Source: Elusimicrobiota bacterium
GTDB lineage: Bacteria > Elusimicrobiota > Elusimicrobia > UBA1565 > UBA9628
Direction: 5' to 3'
Length of the DNA stretch: 62,954 nucleotides
NCBI GenBank assembly: GCA_016234805.1
Contig: JACRNU010000018.1
Span: 1 to 62,954, forward strand
Shown here: positions 33,696 to 41,492 of the stretch, piece after piece
How the letters are laid out: the number at the start of each line of letters is the position of its first letter
Numbering within the stretch: the stretch's first letter is position 1
Position numbers and translations under genes: made by a program
Notes under the pieces: generated by a model
What the model was told of the DNA's origin: nothing
The model's database searches: none
Seen by the model: only the letters and a program-made list of their open reading frames with translations

Positions 33696-35225
33696 ATGAA
33701 GGAAGAGCAGGAGAAGAAGGAAGGGCAAAAAGAGGACAAGAAGGAGGAGTACGCCCCGCCCAAGGGCTCGGTCACGCCGCATTCCTGCGTGCTGGCCGGG
33801 CGGGACATCGAATACGAGGCGCGCGCCGAGTGGCTGGTGCTGAGGAAGAAGGACAAGCCCCATGCCGAGATGTTCCACATCGCCTACCTCGAGAAAGGCA
33901 AGGATCCGGGGGCCCGGCCCATCACCTTCGTCTTCAACGGCGGCCCGGGAGCCGCGTCGGCCTATCTGCACATGGGCGCGCTCGGGCCCGCGCGGGTCGT
34001 GTTCCAGACGGACGGCACCACCCCGAAGCCTCCCATGAGGCTGGTCCACAACGACGAATCCTGGCTCGTGTTCTCCGATCTGGTCTTCATCGACCCCATC
34101 GGCACGGGGTTCAGCAGGATGATCGACGAGGACGACCTTCCGAAGAAGGGCGGGGCCGACAAGGACGGCAAGGGGACCGAGGGCAAGCGCGACGAGCATG
34201 AGTTCTTCAAGCTCAACCGCGACCTCGAATCCCTCGGCGAGTTCGTCTCGAAGTTCCTGTCGAAGCACAAGAGGTGGGAGTCCCCTGTCTTCGTCGCGGG
34301 AGAGAGCTACGGGGGTTTTCGGACCGCCTGCATGGCCAAGAGGCTGCAGGAGGGCTTCGGCGTGGGCTTGAACGGGGTCGTCATCATCTCCCCGGCCCTG
34401 GAGTTCATGCCGCTCGACCCCAACGACTACGACCTCGATGCCTGGATGGACGTCTTCCCGTCCATGGCCGCGGCCGCGGCCCTGCACGGCCGGTCCAAGC
34501 GCTTCGGCAAGTCGATGCCCGTCGATGAGATCGTGAAGGCGGCCGGGGAGTTTGCGGCCGCGAAGATGTACCGCCTGCTCGCCCACGGCGACGGCCTGGC
34601 CCCGGGGGAGGGCAAGGAGATTGTGCGCGAGATGTCCGAGATCATCGGCATCCCTGAGGACTATCTCAAAGACGCGGCCGGGAGGATCGCGCACTGGACC
34701 TTCTGCAGGAAGCTCCTGAAGGACCGGAACATGATCTGCGGGCTCTACGACGCATCCGTCACCGCCATCAACCCCTTCCCGGACCGGGAGTGGGAGTTCG
34801 GCCCGGACCCCACGCTCTCGGGCACGGAGAGGGTCTTCGCCGCCGGCATCAACACGCACCTGAGGAAGAACCTGTCGCTCGATTCGGAGCGCGACTATCA
34901 TCTCCTCAGCGACGAGGTCAACAAGTCCTGGCAGGACGACCGCAAGCAGCATTTCTTCATGAGGCAGATCGGCGCCACCGACGAGCTTCGGTACGGCATG
35001 GCGCTCAATCCTCACATGAAGGTCTTCATCACGCACGGCTACTACGACCTGGTGACGCCCTGCTCGACCTCGACGCGGCTGGTCAGGCAGATGAGGCTCG
35101 ATCCGTCCCTGCGCAAGAACCTGACCCTGAGGCACTTCAAGGGCGGCCACATGTTCTACACCTGGGAGGAATCGCGGCTGGCCTTCAGGGACGCCATGAC
35201 GGCCTTCTACAAGGAAGCGGTCTGA
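33696..35225 (+). CDS. Serine carboxypeptidase-like (peptidase S10) protein
   Basis: 509 residues with no signal peptide; the start is a Lys/Glu-rich cytoplasmic-type tail. The alpha/beta-hydrolase fold has the S10 oxyanion motif FNGGPGAAS and the nucleophile Ser204 in AGESYGGF. Asp451 (HGYYDLVTP) and His485 (KGGHMFYT) complete the triad. IDPIGTGFS matches the family. S10 enzymes remove C-terminal residues, usually in acidic compartments or outside cells. A bacterial copy without a leader is less usual, so an intracellular peptidase is likely. A strong GGAGG lies 7 nt before the ATG. The 23-nt gap from the kinase gene suggests co-transcription, but a functional link is not shown. Confidence 0.9.
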   Translation: MKEEQEKKEGQKEDKKEEYAPPKGSVTPHSCVLAGRDIEYEARAEWLVLRKKDKPHAEMFHIAYLEKGKDPGARPITFVFNGGPGAASAYLHMGALGPARVVFQTDGTTPKPPMRLVHNDESWLVFSDLVFIDPIGTGFSRMIDEDDLPKKGGADKDGKGTEGKRDEHEFFKLNRDLESLGEFVSKFLSKHKRWESPVFVAGESYGGFRTACMAKRLQEGFGVGLNGVVIISPALEFMPLDPNDYDLDAWMDVFPSMAAAAALHGRSKRFGKSMPVDEIVKAAGEFAAAKMYRLLAHGDGLAPGEGKEIVREMSEIIGIPEDYLKDAAGRIAHWTFCRKLLKDRNMICGLYDASVTAINPFPDREWEFGPDPTLSGTERVFAAGINTHLRKNLSLDSERDYHLLSDEVNKSWQDDRKQHFFMRQIGATDELRYGMALNPHMKVFITHGYYDLVTPCSTSTRLVRQMRLDPSLRKNLTLRHFKGGHMFYTWEESRLAFRDAMTAFYKEAV

Positions 35226-35239
35226 GATCGTTCGTCCTG

Positions 35240-35248
35240 TGGTAGAAT
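35240..35248 (+). promoter_or_regulatory. Extended -10 box before the mltA-like gene
   Basis: TGGTAGAAT at 35240-35248, 19 nt before the ATG at 35268; leader of about 13 nt expected. Confidence 0.5.
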
Positions 35249-35267
35249 AGGGACGGACACTTCCGCC

Positions 35268-36644
35268 ATGCGGCCGATCTCTCTCTCCTTCGCGGTCCTC
35301 TTTCCTGCGTCCGCCGTGTTCGCGGCGGAGCCGGGCTCTCCGTCCTCCGAGCGCGGCCCATCTGCGGCCGTCGAAGCGGTCGTGGCGCCGGTCGCGGTGC
35401 CGGCCGCGGATTGGCCCCCTGAGGTCCCTCATTGGGCCAGGTTCCACTCGGCTGACCCGGCCGCGTCCTCCGCGGGCAGATCCGGGATCGAGTGCCCTCC
35501 GGGTTCTCCGCGCCGCCGTCCGGTCTTTTCCGGGTCCGTGGAGCCGTCCTTTGAAATCAAGGAGCTCAAGCCCTGGGCCGAGGTCCCCCTTCCCCAGGAC
35601 GACCTGTCCGCGGCTTCAGCCGTGGAGGCGGCCGGGAAAACCAGGGATTACTGGGCTGGCCGGCCGCCGGAGGAAAAGGTCGTTATCGGCGGCCGGACCT
35701 ATTCCGCCGCGCACATGGCCCGGAGCTTCTCCGCGCTCGGCAGTCTTCTATCCCGGGCGCTGTCGGCCGCCGCGCTCAAGGCGGAAATCGAGAAAGCCTT
35801 CGACATCTATCAGGCGGTCAAGCCCGATGGCACGCTCGAAGGCACCATGACCGCCTACTACGACCCGGAGATCCCGGTGGGGCGCGTGGGCTCGACCGGC
35901 GTGCCCATCCATGCCCGGCCCTCGGACCTCGTCAGGGTGGACCCGAGCCTCGGGCTTCCCTTTGATTACGGACGCGTGGATAGCCAGGGCAAGCTCGTGC
36001 CTCACGCCGCTCGCAGGGAAGTCAACGCCGGCGCGCTCGCGGAACAAGGGCTCGAGCTCTACGCCACGCGCCACCCGACCGACCTGCTGAACCTGCAGAC
36101 CGAGGGCTCGGGCTGGGGCGTGCTTCCCGGCGGAGGCAGAGTGAGGCTCATCTTCAACGGGACCAACGGCCACCCCTTCCGCTCCGTGGGCAAGACCCTC
36201 ATCGACTGCGGCCTCATCCCGGCCGGAACGGATTCCTTCGGCATCCTGAACTACCTGAAATCCCAGACGCTCGAGCGCGAGATCGAGCTCGTGGACGTCA
36301 ACCCGCGCTACGTGTTCTTCAAGGAGGTCGCGTCCACGGGCGGTCCTTGGGGCGCGACCGGCGTCGAGCTCGTGGCCGGCCGTTCCGTGGCCTCGGACCC
36401 GAAGCAGGTCCGCCTGGGCCTGGCAGGCATCCTGGTCTCGAGGAAGCCGGTGGCTTCCGAGGACGGGACCTTCCAGGGATTCCTCGACTTCACTCGGTTC
36501 GTGTTCACCCACGACGTGGGCTCAGCCATCCGCGGTCCGGTCCGGCTCGACGTGTTCTGGGGCCGGGGCGCCAAGGCCGAGGCCGAGGCGCACCGGATGC
36601 TGTTCCCGGGCAAGCTGACCGTCATCGTCCTCAAGCAGCCGTAG
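35268..36644 (+). CDS. mltA: MltA-type membrane-bound lytic murein transglycosylase
   Basis: 458 residues with a signal peptide ending near residue 20 (SAVFAA); there is no lipobox cysteine, unlike E. coli MltA. A Pro/Ala/Ser-rich N-terminal stretch of about 100 residues precedes the MltA barrel (about 190-320: GTMTAYYDPEIPV, PHAARREVNAGAL, LQTEGSGWGVL, VRLIFNGTNGHPFRSVGK). The 3D domain follows (about 340-455) with VNPRYVFFKE and the conserved DVGSAIRGPVRLDVFWG. The enzyme cleaves peptidoglycan glycan strands to give 1,6-anhydro-MurNAc ends, in the periplasm. It is supported by murC elsewhere in the window only as general context. Confidence 0.93.
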   Translation: MRPISLSFAVLFPASAVFAAEPGSPSSERGPSAAVEAVVAPVAVPAADWPPEVPHWARFHSADPAASSAGRSGIECPPGSPRRRPVFSGSVEPSFEIKELKPWAEVPLPQDDLSAASAVEAAGKTRDYWAGRPPEEKVVIGGRTYSAAHMARSFSALGSLLSRALSAAALKAEIEKAFDIYQAVKPDGTLEGTMTAYYDPEIPVGRVGSTGVPIHARPSDLVRVDPSLGLPFDYGRVDSQGKLVPHAARREVNAGALAEQGLELYATRHPTDLLNLQTEGSGWGVLPGGGRVRLIFNGTNGHPFRSVGKTLIDCGLIPAGTDSFGILNYLKSQTLEREIELVDVNPRYVFFKEVASTGGPWGATGVELVAGRSVASDPKQVRLGLAGILVSRKPVASEDGTFQGFLDFTRFVFTHDVGSAIRGPVRLDVFWGRGAKAEAEAHRMLFPGKLTVIVLKQP

Positions 36645-36947
36645 CCTAAGAAGCTCTCCAGGGATGCCGCTATGGGCGGCGGGACTTGCGGCCGCGGTTT
36701 GCAGGCCCCCTTTACGACCAGACCTGTCCGGGGGAAACTCCAAGATCGCTACATCTTAGAGGAAACCTCCTTCCTCATGGACGGGTCTGCTCCCTTGGTC
36801 TGTTGCTTTTTGTGCAACGGACGGGCCCGACGGAGCGATTGAAAGGCCGCCATTCGGCGAAGTGTTGCTCCAGAGCAACGAACCAAGGTACGCCCTATTG
36901 ATGAGGCTCCAGCGTCCGCGCCAACCGGATATGTCCTGATCATCAAC
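36645..36947. other. Gene-free region with several stable hairpins, possible structured RNA
   Basis: About 300 nt with no credible coding frame. Between 36742 and 36888 are a series of local stems: AAGAT/ATCTT (36742-36757), GAGG/CCTC (36759-36769), GTTGC/GCAAC (36802-36818) and GTTGCT/AGCAAC (36864-36879). A 7-bp outer stem, CCTTGGT (36793-36799) with ACCAAGG (36882-36888), encloses the last two. I could not match it to a known riboswitch, 6S RNA, tmRNA, SRP RNA or RNase P RNA. Strand unknown. Confidence 0.35.
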
Positions 36948-36984
36948 AAAAAAAACCGCCCGCGGGATATCGTCCCGCGGGCGG
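36948..36984 (-). terminator. Strong rho-independent terminator for the leftward kinase operon
   Basis: Perfect 12-bp stem (36956-36967 with 36973-36984), 5-nt loop, followed on the minus strand by eight U residues (36955-36948). Confidence 0.92.
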
Positions 36985-37031
36985 CTTCCCGTCTCCTGAA
37001 AAGAGGGGAGGCCTCAACGTCGCCGTTCTCT

Positions 37032-37715
37032 CTAGGAGGCGGGTGCCGGAGCAGGAGCCGGAGCGGGCGCCGGCGGCTGGGGCACGGGCTGGGAGACCTT
37101 CCTCAAGATATCGTCAGCGTCCCGATGGCCGTCGCGGACGTCGCGCTCCGTGTCCGCGGAGTAGCGGGAGATGTCCCACGCTTCCATGGAGAAGCCTGCG
37201 CGGCGGATGTCCCATTCGGCCCAGCGGGCCTCGTTGGCCAGCCAGCCGATCTCGCTCTCGGTCCAGGTGAAGGAGTCCGCGAAGCGGCGGGCGGACTGGA
37301 TCTGGTCCGGGGCCGGGCCGGCGTTCATGGCGAGCCGGTCCGCGTCCATCTTCATCCTCTGCGCGGACCACTGCAGGTCCCGGAGGCCCCAGACCACGCG
37401 GTTGAGGTCGTTGCGGAAGAAGGGGTCGTTGTCGGGCTGGCCCGGCTTGGGAGGCGTGTAGCGTTGGGCGCGGCGGCGCAGGTCCTGCAGGTCGAACTTG
37501 AGGCGCTGCGCCGTCCACTGCATGCCGCGGACGTCCGAAGCGAGGCGGTCGAGGTCGTAAGAGGCGGCGACGGTCTTCGCCTCTGTGCGCTCGGCCTTGA
37601 CGGTCATGATGTGATCGCGAAGTCCGATGAGGGCGGCCTCGAAGTTCGGCAGGGCGAGCTCCGCGGCTTGCGTTGCGGCGGCCAGAGACAACAGCAGGGT
37701 CACGAAGTGAGTCAT
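37032..37715 (-). CDS. Small exported helical protein, coupled to a hybrid sensor kinase
   Basis: 227 residues. A signal peptide ends near residue 18 (AATQAAE). The mature part is predicted mostly helical with no known motif, and is rich in Arg, Asp and Trp (MQWTAQRLKFD, LQWSAQRMKMD, EIGWLANEARWAEWD). WTAQRLKFD and WSAQRMKMD look like two copies of one repeat about 60 residues apart. The C-terminus is a Pro/Ala run. The ATG overlaps the stop of the upstream sensor kinase gene, so it may be a periplasmic partner, although that kinase has no visible membrane span. No family recognised. Confidence 0.75.
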   Translation of the reverse strand: MTHFVTLLLSLAAATQAAELALPNFEAALIGLRDHIMTVKAERTEAKTVAASYDLDRLASDVRGMQWTAQRLKFDLQDLRRRAQRYTPPKPGQPDNDPFFRNDLNRVVWGLRDLQWSAQRMKMDADRLAMNAGPAPDQIQSARRFADSFTWTESEIGWLANEARWAEWDIRRAGFSMEAWDISRYSADTERDVRDGHRDADDILRKVSQPVPQPPAPAPAPAPAPAS

Positions 37716-38929
37716 GAGCGTCCTCCTTGGGGTAGGGCCGGTGGGCCCTTGGGGTCGGGGCTGCGGAGCTGGGCGGAGTGGGGCGCCGTCGAAGGGGGCT
37801 GCGTGGATTCGGCCAGCGGGATCGTGAAGGAGAAGGTCGAGCCCGCGCCGGGCAGGGATTCGGCCCGGATGCTGCCGCCGTGAAGCTCCACGAGGGCGCG
37901 GCAGATGTTGAGGCCCAAGCCGAGGCCCTTGTTGCGCTGGCGGTCCGTGTCCTCCTGATAGAAGCGGTCGAAGACGTGCAGGAGTCCTTCGGGCGAGATG
38001 CCCTTGCCGGTGTCGGTCACGCGGAAGCGCGCGAAGTCCCCGTCCCTGTCGAGGGCGATGGTCACGCCGCCTCCCTCGGGGGTGAACTTCATGGCGTTTC
38101 CGAGGAGATTGGAGAGGACCTGGTGCATGCGCCCGTTGTCGGCCCAGACCGCGATATCCGTCGCCTCTGGGACCTCGAGCCGCAGGTCGATGCCGCGCTT
38201 GCCGGCCTCGAGCTGGAAGTTCTCGAAGGCTTCGGTCGCGAGGCGGCGGGCGGAAAGCTCGTCGCGGGCAAGGTCGACCTTGTGCTGGGCCAGCCTGGTG
38301 GATTCGAGGAGCTCCTCGAGCAGGACCGAGAGCCTCTCGGCATTCCTGTTGATGGACTCGAGGTTCCGGCGCAGCTCCACGGGGTCCTGGTCGCAGGCGT
38401 TCTGCCTGAGGAGGAAGGAGCTGTAGCCGTAGACCACGGTCAGGGGGTTCTTGAGCTCGTGGGACGCGTCCTGGATGAGCTGGGTCTTGGCTTCGAGCTG
38501 GCGCTGGACTTTCTCGAGCTGGGAGGTCTTCTGGACGAGCGCCTTGTTGAGCCGGTAGTGCTCCATCCCGCGCCGGGCCGCGGCCAGCACGGCGTCCGGA
38601 TGGACGGGCTTGTTGAGGTAGTCGTAGGCGCCCTCTCGCAGGGCTTCCAGGGCGGAGTCCACGGAGCCGTGCGCGGTGACGATGATGCCGACCGTGGTGG
38701 GGTCCGCTTTGCGGCCGGCTGCCAGGACGTCGAGGCCCGACATGTCCGGCAGCCGCAGGTCAGCGAGCACCATGCAGAAGTGATTGTGCTCGACGAGCCG
38801 GCACGCGGCACTGCCCGTGGAGGCGGAAAGGACCTCGCAGGCCAGGGGTTTCAAGGCGGAGCGGAGATATTGGAGGAACTCTTCGTCATCGTCGACGATG
38901 AGGATGGTCTCGGTGTTGGCGGTGCTCAT
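37712..38929 (-). CDS. Soluble hybrid: receiver domain followed by histidine kinase
   Basis: 405 residues. An N-terminal receiver domain has the acidic cluster IVDDDEE, Asp57 (VLADLRLPDMSG) and Lys107 (YLNKPV). A short coiled-coil linker leads to a HisKA domain with His157 (DASHELKNPLTVVYG) and an ATPase domain with NLLGNAMKFTPEGG, DTGKGISPEG and GLGLGLNIC. There is no membrane segment, so it is cytoplasmic and receives phosphate or signals from another protein. Receiver-first kinases are typical relay or 'response-regulator-controlled' kinases. The C-terminal 30 residues are Pro/Ser-rich. It starts far from its nearest -10 box, leaving an untranslated leader of about 75 nt with hairpins. Confidence 0.93.
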   Translation of the reverse strand: MSTANTETILIVDDDEEFLQYLRSALKPLACEVLSASTGSAACRLVEHNHFCMVLADLRLPDMSGLDVLAAGRKADPTTVGIIVTAHGSVDSALEALREGAYDYLNKPVHPDAVLAAARRGMEHYRLNKALVQKTSQLEKVQRQLEAKTQLIQDASHELKNPLTVVYGYSSFLLRQNACDQDPVELRRNLESINRNAERLSVLLEELLESTRLAQHKVDLARDELSARRLATEAFENFQLEAGKRGIDLRLEVPEATDIAVWADNGRMHQVLSNLLGNAMKFTPEGGGVTIALDRDGDFARFRVTDTGKGISPEGLLHVFDRFYQEDTDRQRNKGLGLGLNICRALVELHGGSIRAESLPGAGSTFSFTIPLAESTQPPSTAPHSAQLRSPDPKGPPALPQGGRS

Positions 38930-38944
38930 GTCAGCAGTAGTGTG

Positions 38945-39008
38945 GGTCCTTGGACCGGCCCATGAAAGGGTCCCTGGACCCAGGCCTGTCTGGGCCTTTG
39001 GTCCCAGA
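38945..39008. other. Cluster of small perfect hairpins in the hybrid-kinase leader
   Basis: GGTCC-TT-GGACC (38945-38956), GGGTCC-CT-GGACCC (38968-38981) and TCTGGG/CCCAGA (38989-39008) stand in a row in the leader of the leftward hybrid kinase gene. The repeated GGTCC/GGACC core suggests either RNA structure or a dyad-binding regulator. Confidence 0.4.
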
Positions 39009-39015
39009 CGCCGCT

Positions 39016-39021
39016 ATTATA
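39016..39021 (-). promoter_or_regulatory. -10 box for the hybrid kinase operon
   Basis: TATAAT on the minus strand (39021-39016), just after the stop of the GT9 gene. No good -35 is visible; transcription would run through the hairpin cluster 38945-39008. Confidence 0.45.
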
Positions 39022-39023
39022 GC

Positions 39024-40070
39024 TTATTTTGATATAATCTTCCGTCGCAGCCGGTCCAGTTCGGCCCGGAGCGCGGTGAAGGCGTCCTCGACTGTGATGT
39101 CCCGACAGGAAGTCCAGGTCGGAGAGACGGGGCCGGTGTGTCCGGGGCCGCGGGGCTTCCAGACCTTGTGGGCGTAGCCGGAGTAGAACCCGAAGGTGGG
39201 GATCCCGAGCGCGGCGGCCAGGTGCATGGTGCCGGTGACGTTGAGGACGCAGAGGTCGAATCTCCGGACCGCCGCGGCGGTGATGCCGATGGGGCCCGGG
39301 GTCAGCAGATGGACCGGGCCGGAGACATGGGCGAGGATGCCGCGCACGGCCTCTTCTTCGCCGGGGCCGGCGAGGTAGACGGGTCGGACGTCCGGTTCTT
39401 TGAGCAGCAGGTCGGTCAGGGCCGCGAACTTCTCCTCCGGCCACCGGTGGTCGTATTTCTTGAAGTTGCCGGGGTGGATGAGGACGTTGAGCTTGTCGGG
39501 CAGGACGCCGGCTTCCATGAGCATCCAGCCCGCGGCCTTGTCGTGGCCCGGGAGGAGGGCGAGCTCGGTCCTTTCTTCGAAGTCGCCGCCGAAGGCGGCG
39601 GCCAGGCGGCGGTAGCGGTCGAGCATGTGCTCGTCCTCTCCGGGAGGGGGGATCTGGCGGGTGAAGACCCTGTCGAGCCGGCCCTTCCGGAAGGAGAGCT
39701 TGGTGTCGGCGCGGGTCAGCGCGGCCAGGGCCGCGGAGGTCTTGGAGAAGGAGGGGTTGAGATCCACGAGAAGGTCCCAACGCCGGCTCCGCAGGGCGGC
39801 GGCGAGGCGCAAGGCCGCCAGGGGACGATGGAGTTTGCAGTGGAGAAGGATCTCGTCGACGAAGGGGATGAGCCGGGCCGCGTCGGCGCAAGCCGAACTG
39901 GCGACGAGCGTGATGCGGGAGCCGGCGAAGGTCCGGCGCAGGGAGCGCAGGACGGGGGTCGAGACGATGAGGTCCCCGACCCTGCCGATCCAGAGGGCCG
40001 CGATGTGGCGCGCCTGGGCCGAGAGGCCGGAGGCCGCGCCGGGTTCGGACTTGGGGTTAATTGCAGTCAA
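39024..40070 (-). CDS. Glycosyltransferase family 9 (heptosyltransferase-like)
   Basis: 348 residues from a TTG start. GT9 enzymes such as WaaC, WaaF and WaaQ add heptose to lipopolysaccharide cores. Supporting features are the N-terminal LWIGRVGDLIVSTPVLRSLRRTF (GDxxxxTP motif), a middle LVDLNPSFSKTS, and the C-terminal donor-binding half with LIHPGNFKKYDHRWPEEKFAAL, VYLAGPGEEE and NVTGTMHLAAALGIPTFGFY. The TTG was chosen because an extended -10 box ends 7 nt before it. No other ATG or GTG precedes the conserved start. The last residues are basic. The actual sugar cannot be deduced, and no ADP-heptose genes are in the window. Confidence 0.88.
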   Translation of the reverse strand: MTAINPKSEPGAASGLSAQARHIAALWIGRVGDLIVSTPVLRSLRRTFAGSRITLVASSACADAARLIPFVDEILLHCKLHRPLAALRLAAALRSRRWDLLVDLNPSFSKTSAALAALTRADTKLSFRKGRLDRVFTRQIPPPGEDEHMLDRYRRLAAAFGGDFEERTELALLPGHDKAAGWMLMEAGVLPDKLNVLIHPGNFKKYDHRWPEEKFAALTDLLLKEPDVRPVYLAGPGEEEAVRGILAHVSGPVHLLTPGPIGITAAAVRRFDLCVLNVTGTMHLAAALGIPTFGFYSGYAHKVWKPRGPGHTGPVSPTWTSCRDITVEDAFTALRAELDRLRRKIISK

Positions 40071-40077
40071 TGGAGTG

Positions 40078-40086
40078 ATTGTAACA
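40078..40086 (-). promoter_or_regulatory. Extended -10 promoter for the GT9 gene
   Basis: TGTTACAAT on the minus strand (40086-40078), 7 nt before the TTG at 40070. It lies only 2 nt from the efp ATG on the other strand, so the two divergent genes start almost back to back. Confidence 0.5.
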
Positions 40087-40087
40087 A

Positions 40088-40651
40088 ATGATTACGACAG
40101 CTGAATTGAGGGCCGGAGTCGTCATCGAGGACGAGGGCGAGTGGCTCGAGGTGCTCCACGCCCAGCACCATCGCAAGTCGCAGGCCGCGGCCGTGTACCG
40201 CGCCACGCTCCGGAACCTCAACACCGGGGGGGTCGTGGAACGGTCCTATTCCTCCGGGACGAAGTTCAAGGAGATCCCGGTCAACCGCCGGGAGAAGACC
40301 TACATCTACGACGAGGGCGACAACGGCGTGTTCATGGACCTGGAGACCTACGAGCAGGTGTCCTTCCCCAAGGCCAAGCTCGGAGGCCAAGTCAACTTCC
40401 TCAAGGAGAACATGCAGGTGCTCGGCGTCTACGTCAACGGGGTCCTCGCGGCCATCGAGCTGCCTCCCAACGTGGTCCTCACCGTGGTCTCGACCGTCCC
40501 GGGCTGCAAGGGCGACTCGGTCTCGAACCTCGTCAAGCCCGCGACCCTCGACACGGGCCTGGAGATCAACGTGCCCCTCTTCATCAAGGAGGGGGACAGG
40601 ATCCGGGTGGACACGCGGACGAGCCAGTACTGCGAGCGGGTGAAGGAATAG
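40088..40651 (+). CDS. efp: Translation elongation factor P with Gln at the usual modified-Lys position
   Basis: 187 residues, the three-barrel EF-P length and fold throughout (LRAGVVIEDEGEWLEV, NTGGVVERSY, LPPNVVLTVVSTVPGCKGD, VDTRTSQYCERV). EF-P relieves ribosome stalling at proline runs. The loop that enters the peptidyl-transferase centre normally reads KPGKG with Lys34 modified; here, ungapped alignment with E. coli (offset 2) gives RKSQA, with Gln32 at that place. No epmA/epmB or other modification gene is nearby. It may act unmodified or belong to a non-canonical subgroup. The start ATG has GGAG 10 nt upstream, and it faces the GT9 gene head to head. Confidence 0.93.
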   Translation: MITTAELRAGVVIEDEGEWLEVLHAQHHRKSQAAAVYRATLRNLNTGGVVERSYSSGTKFKEIPVNRREKTYIYDEGDNGVFMDLETYEQVSFPKAKLGGQVNFLKENMQVLGVYVNGVLAAIELPPNVVLTVVSTVPGCKGDSVSNLVKPATLDTGLEINVPLFIKEGDRIRVDTRTSQYCERVKE

Positions 40652-41346
40652 TGATCAACTCCGTCATCTTCGACATCGACAACACGCTGACCGACTTCAT
40701 GCGCATGAAGCGGGCCGCGGTGGATTCCGCGGTGGACTCCATGATCGGAGCGGGCCTGCAGGCCGAGAAGTCCGCCATGGTCGAGAAGGTCTTCGAGATA
40801 TACTGGAAGGACGGCGTCGAGGACCAGCGCATCCTCGACAAGGTCCTCCTCAAGGAGCTCGGCCGCATCGACTACAAGATCCTCGCGGCCGGCATCCTGG
40901 GCTACCGCCGGGCCAAGGCCGGGACCATGACCCTCTACCCGCGCGTGGAGATGACCCTCATCGAGCTCACGCGCATGGGAATCGGGATGGGGGCGGTGTC
41001 CGACGCGCCCAGGCTCGAGGCGTGGCTGAGGGTGGTGGGCCTGGGGCTGCACCATTTCTTCAAGCATGTCGTCACCGCTGAGGACGTCGGCGCCCGCAAG
41101 CCCGCGCCCGAGCCGTTCCGCAAGGCGCTCGAGCTCCTTGGGTCCAAGCCCGGAGAGACCCTCATGGTCGGGGACTGGGCCGACCGGGACATCGCGGGGG
41201 CCAAGAGGCTCGGCATCCGCACGGGCTGGGCCAAGTACGGCGACACCCACGAGACCGAGGACTCCGGGGCGGAGTTCGTGCTCGAGGACATCCACCAGCT
41301 CGTGGCCATCATCCGCAAGGAGAACGGCGTTCCTGCCGCGGCATGA
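40651..41346 (+). CDS. HAD-superfamily hydrolase
   Basis: 231 residues from a GTG that shares one base with the efp stop. Motif I is VIFDIDNTLTDFM, motif II lies in GAVSDAPRLEAW, motif III ARKPAPEPF and motif IV VGDWADRDIAGAKRLG. A helical cap (about 20-85) places it in subfamily IA. The N-terminal DIDNTL and the ARKPAPEPF context resemble archaeal/bacterial haloacid-dehalogenase or pyrophosphatase types; the substrate is unknown. Its stop would overlap an ATG at 41343 (ATGA). Confidence 0.87.
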   Translation: MINSVIFDIDNTLTDFMRMKRAAVDSAVDSMIGAGLQAEKSAMVEKVFEIYWKDGVEDQRILDKVLLKELGRIDYKILAAGILGYRRAKAGTMTLYPRVEMTLIELTRMGIGMGAVSDAPRLEAWLRVVGLGLHHFFKHVVTAEDVGARKPAPEPFRKALELLGSKPGETLMVGDWADRDIAGAKRLGIRTGWAKYGDTHETEDSGAEFVLEDIHQLVAIIRKENGVPAAA

Positions 41347-41492
41347 GGCATTTCCCAATAGGGAACCTGCGCCGGCCCGGAGGTTGCGCGATGAGGGGCA
41401 TTAGCCTTTGTAAGGATTTCTCGCGGGCAACTGTTTTTGAAAACAATTGGCGGAGAAAAATATCTATTTTACCAGCATTATTCGGAACAGGG

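Noticed and set aside
36731-36892. Assignment of the hairpin region to a known riboswitch, 6S RNA, tmRNA or RNase P RNA
   Set aside because: None of the conserved cores I know (for example the tmRNA T-arm and tag frame, or the RNase P GAGGAAAGTCC block) could be matched.
41343-41492. N-terminal extension of the subtilase from the ATG at 41343
   Set aside because: The ATGA overlap makes it possible, but the stretch is AT-rich with promoter-like sequence and would put about 80 residues before the signal-peptide cleavage site. Kept only as an alternative.
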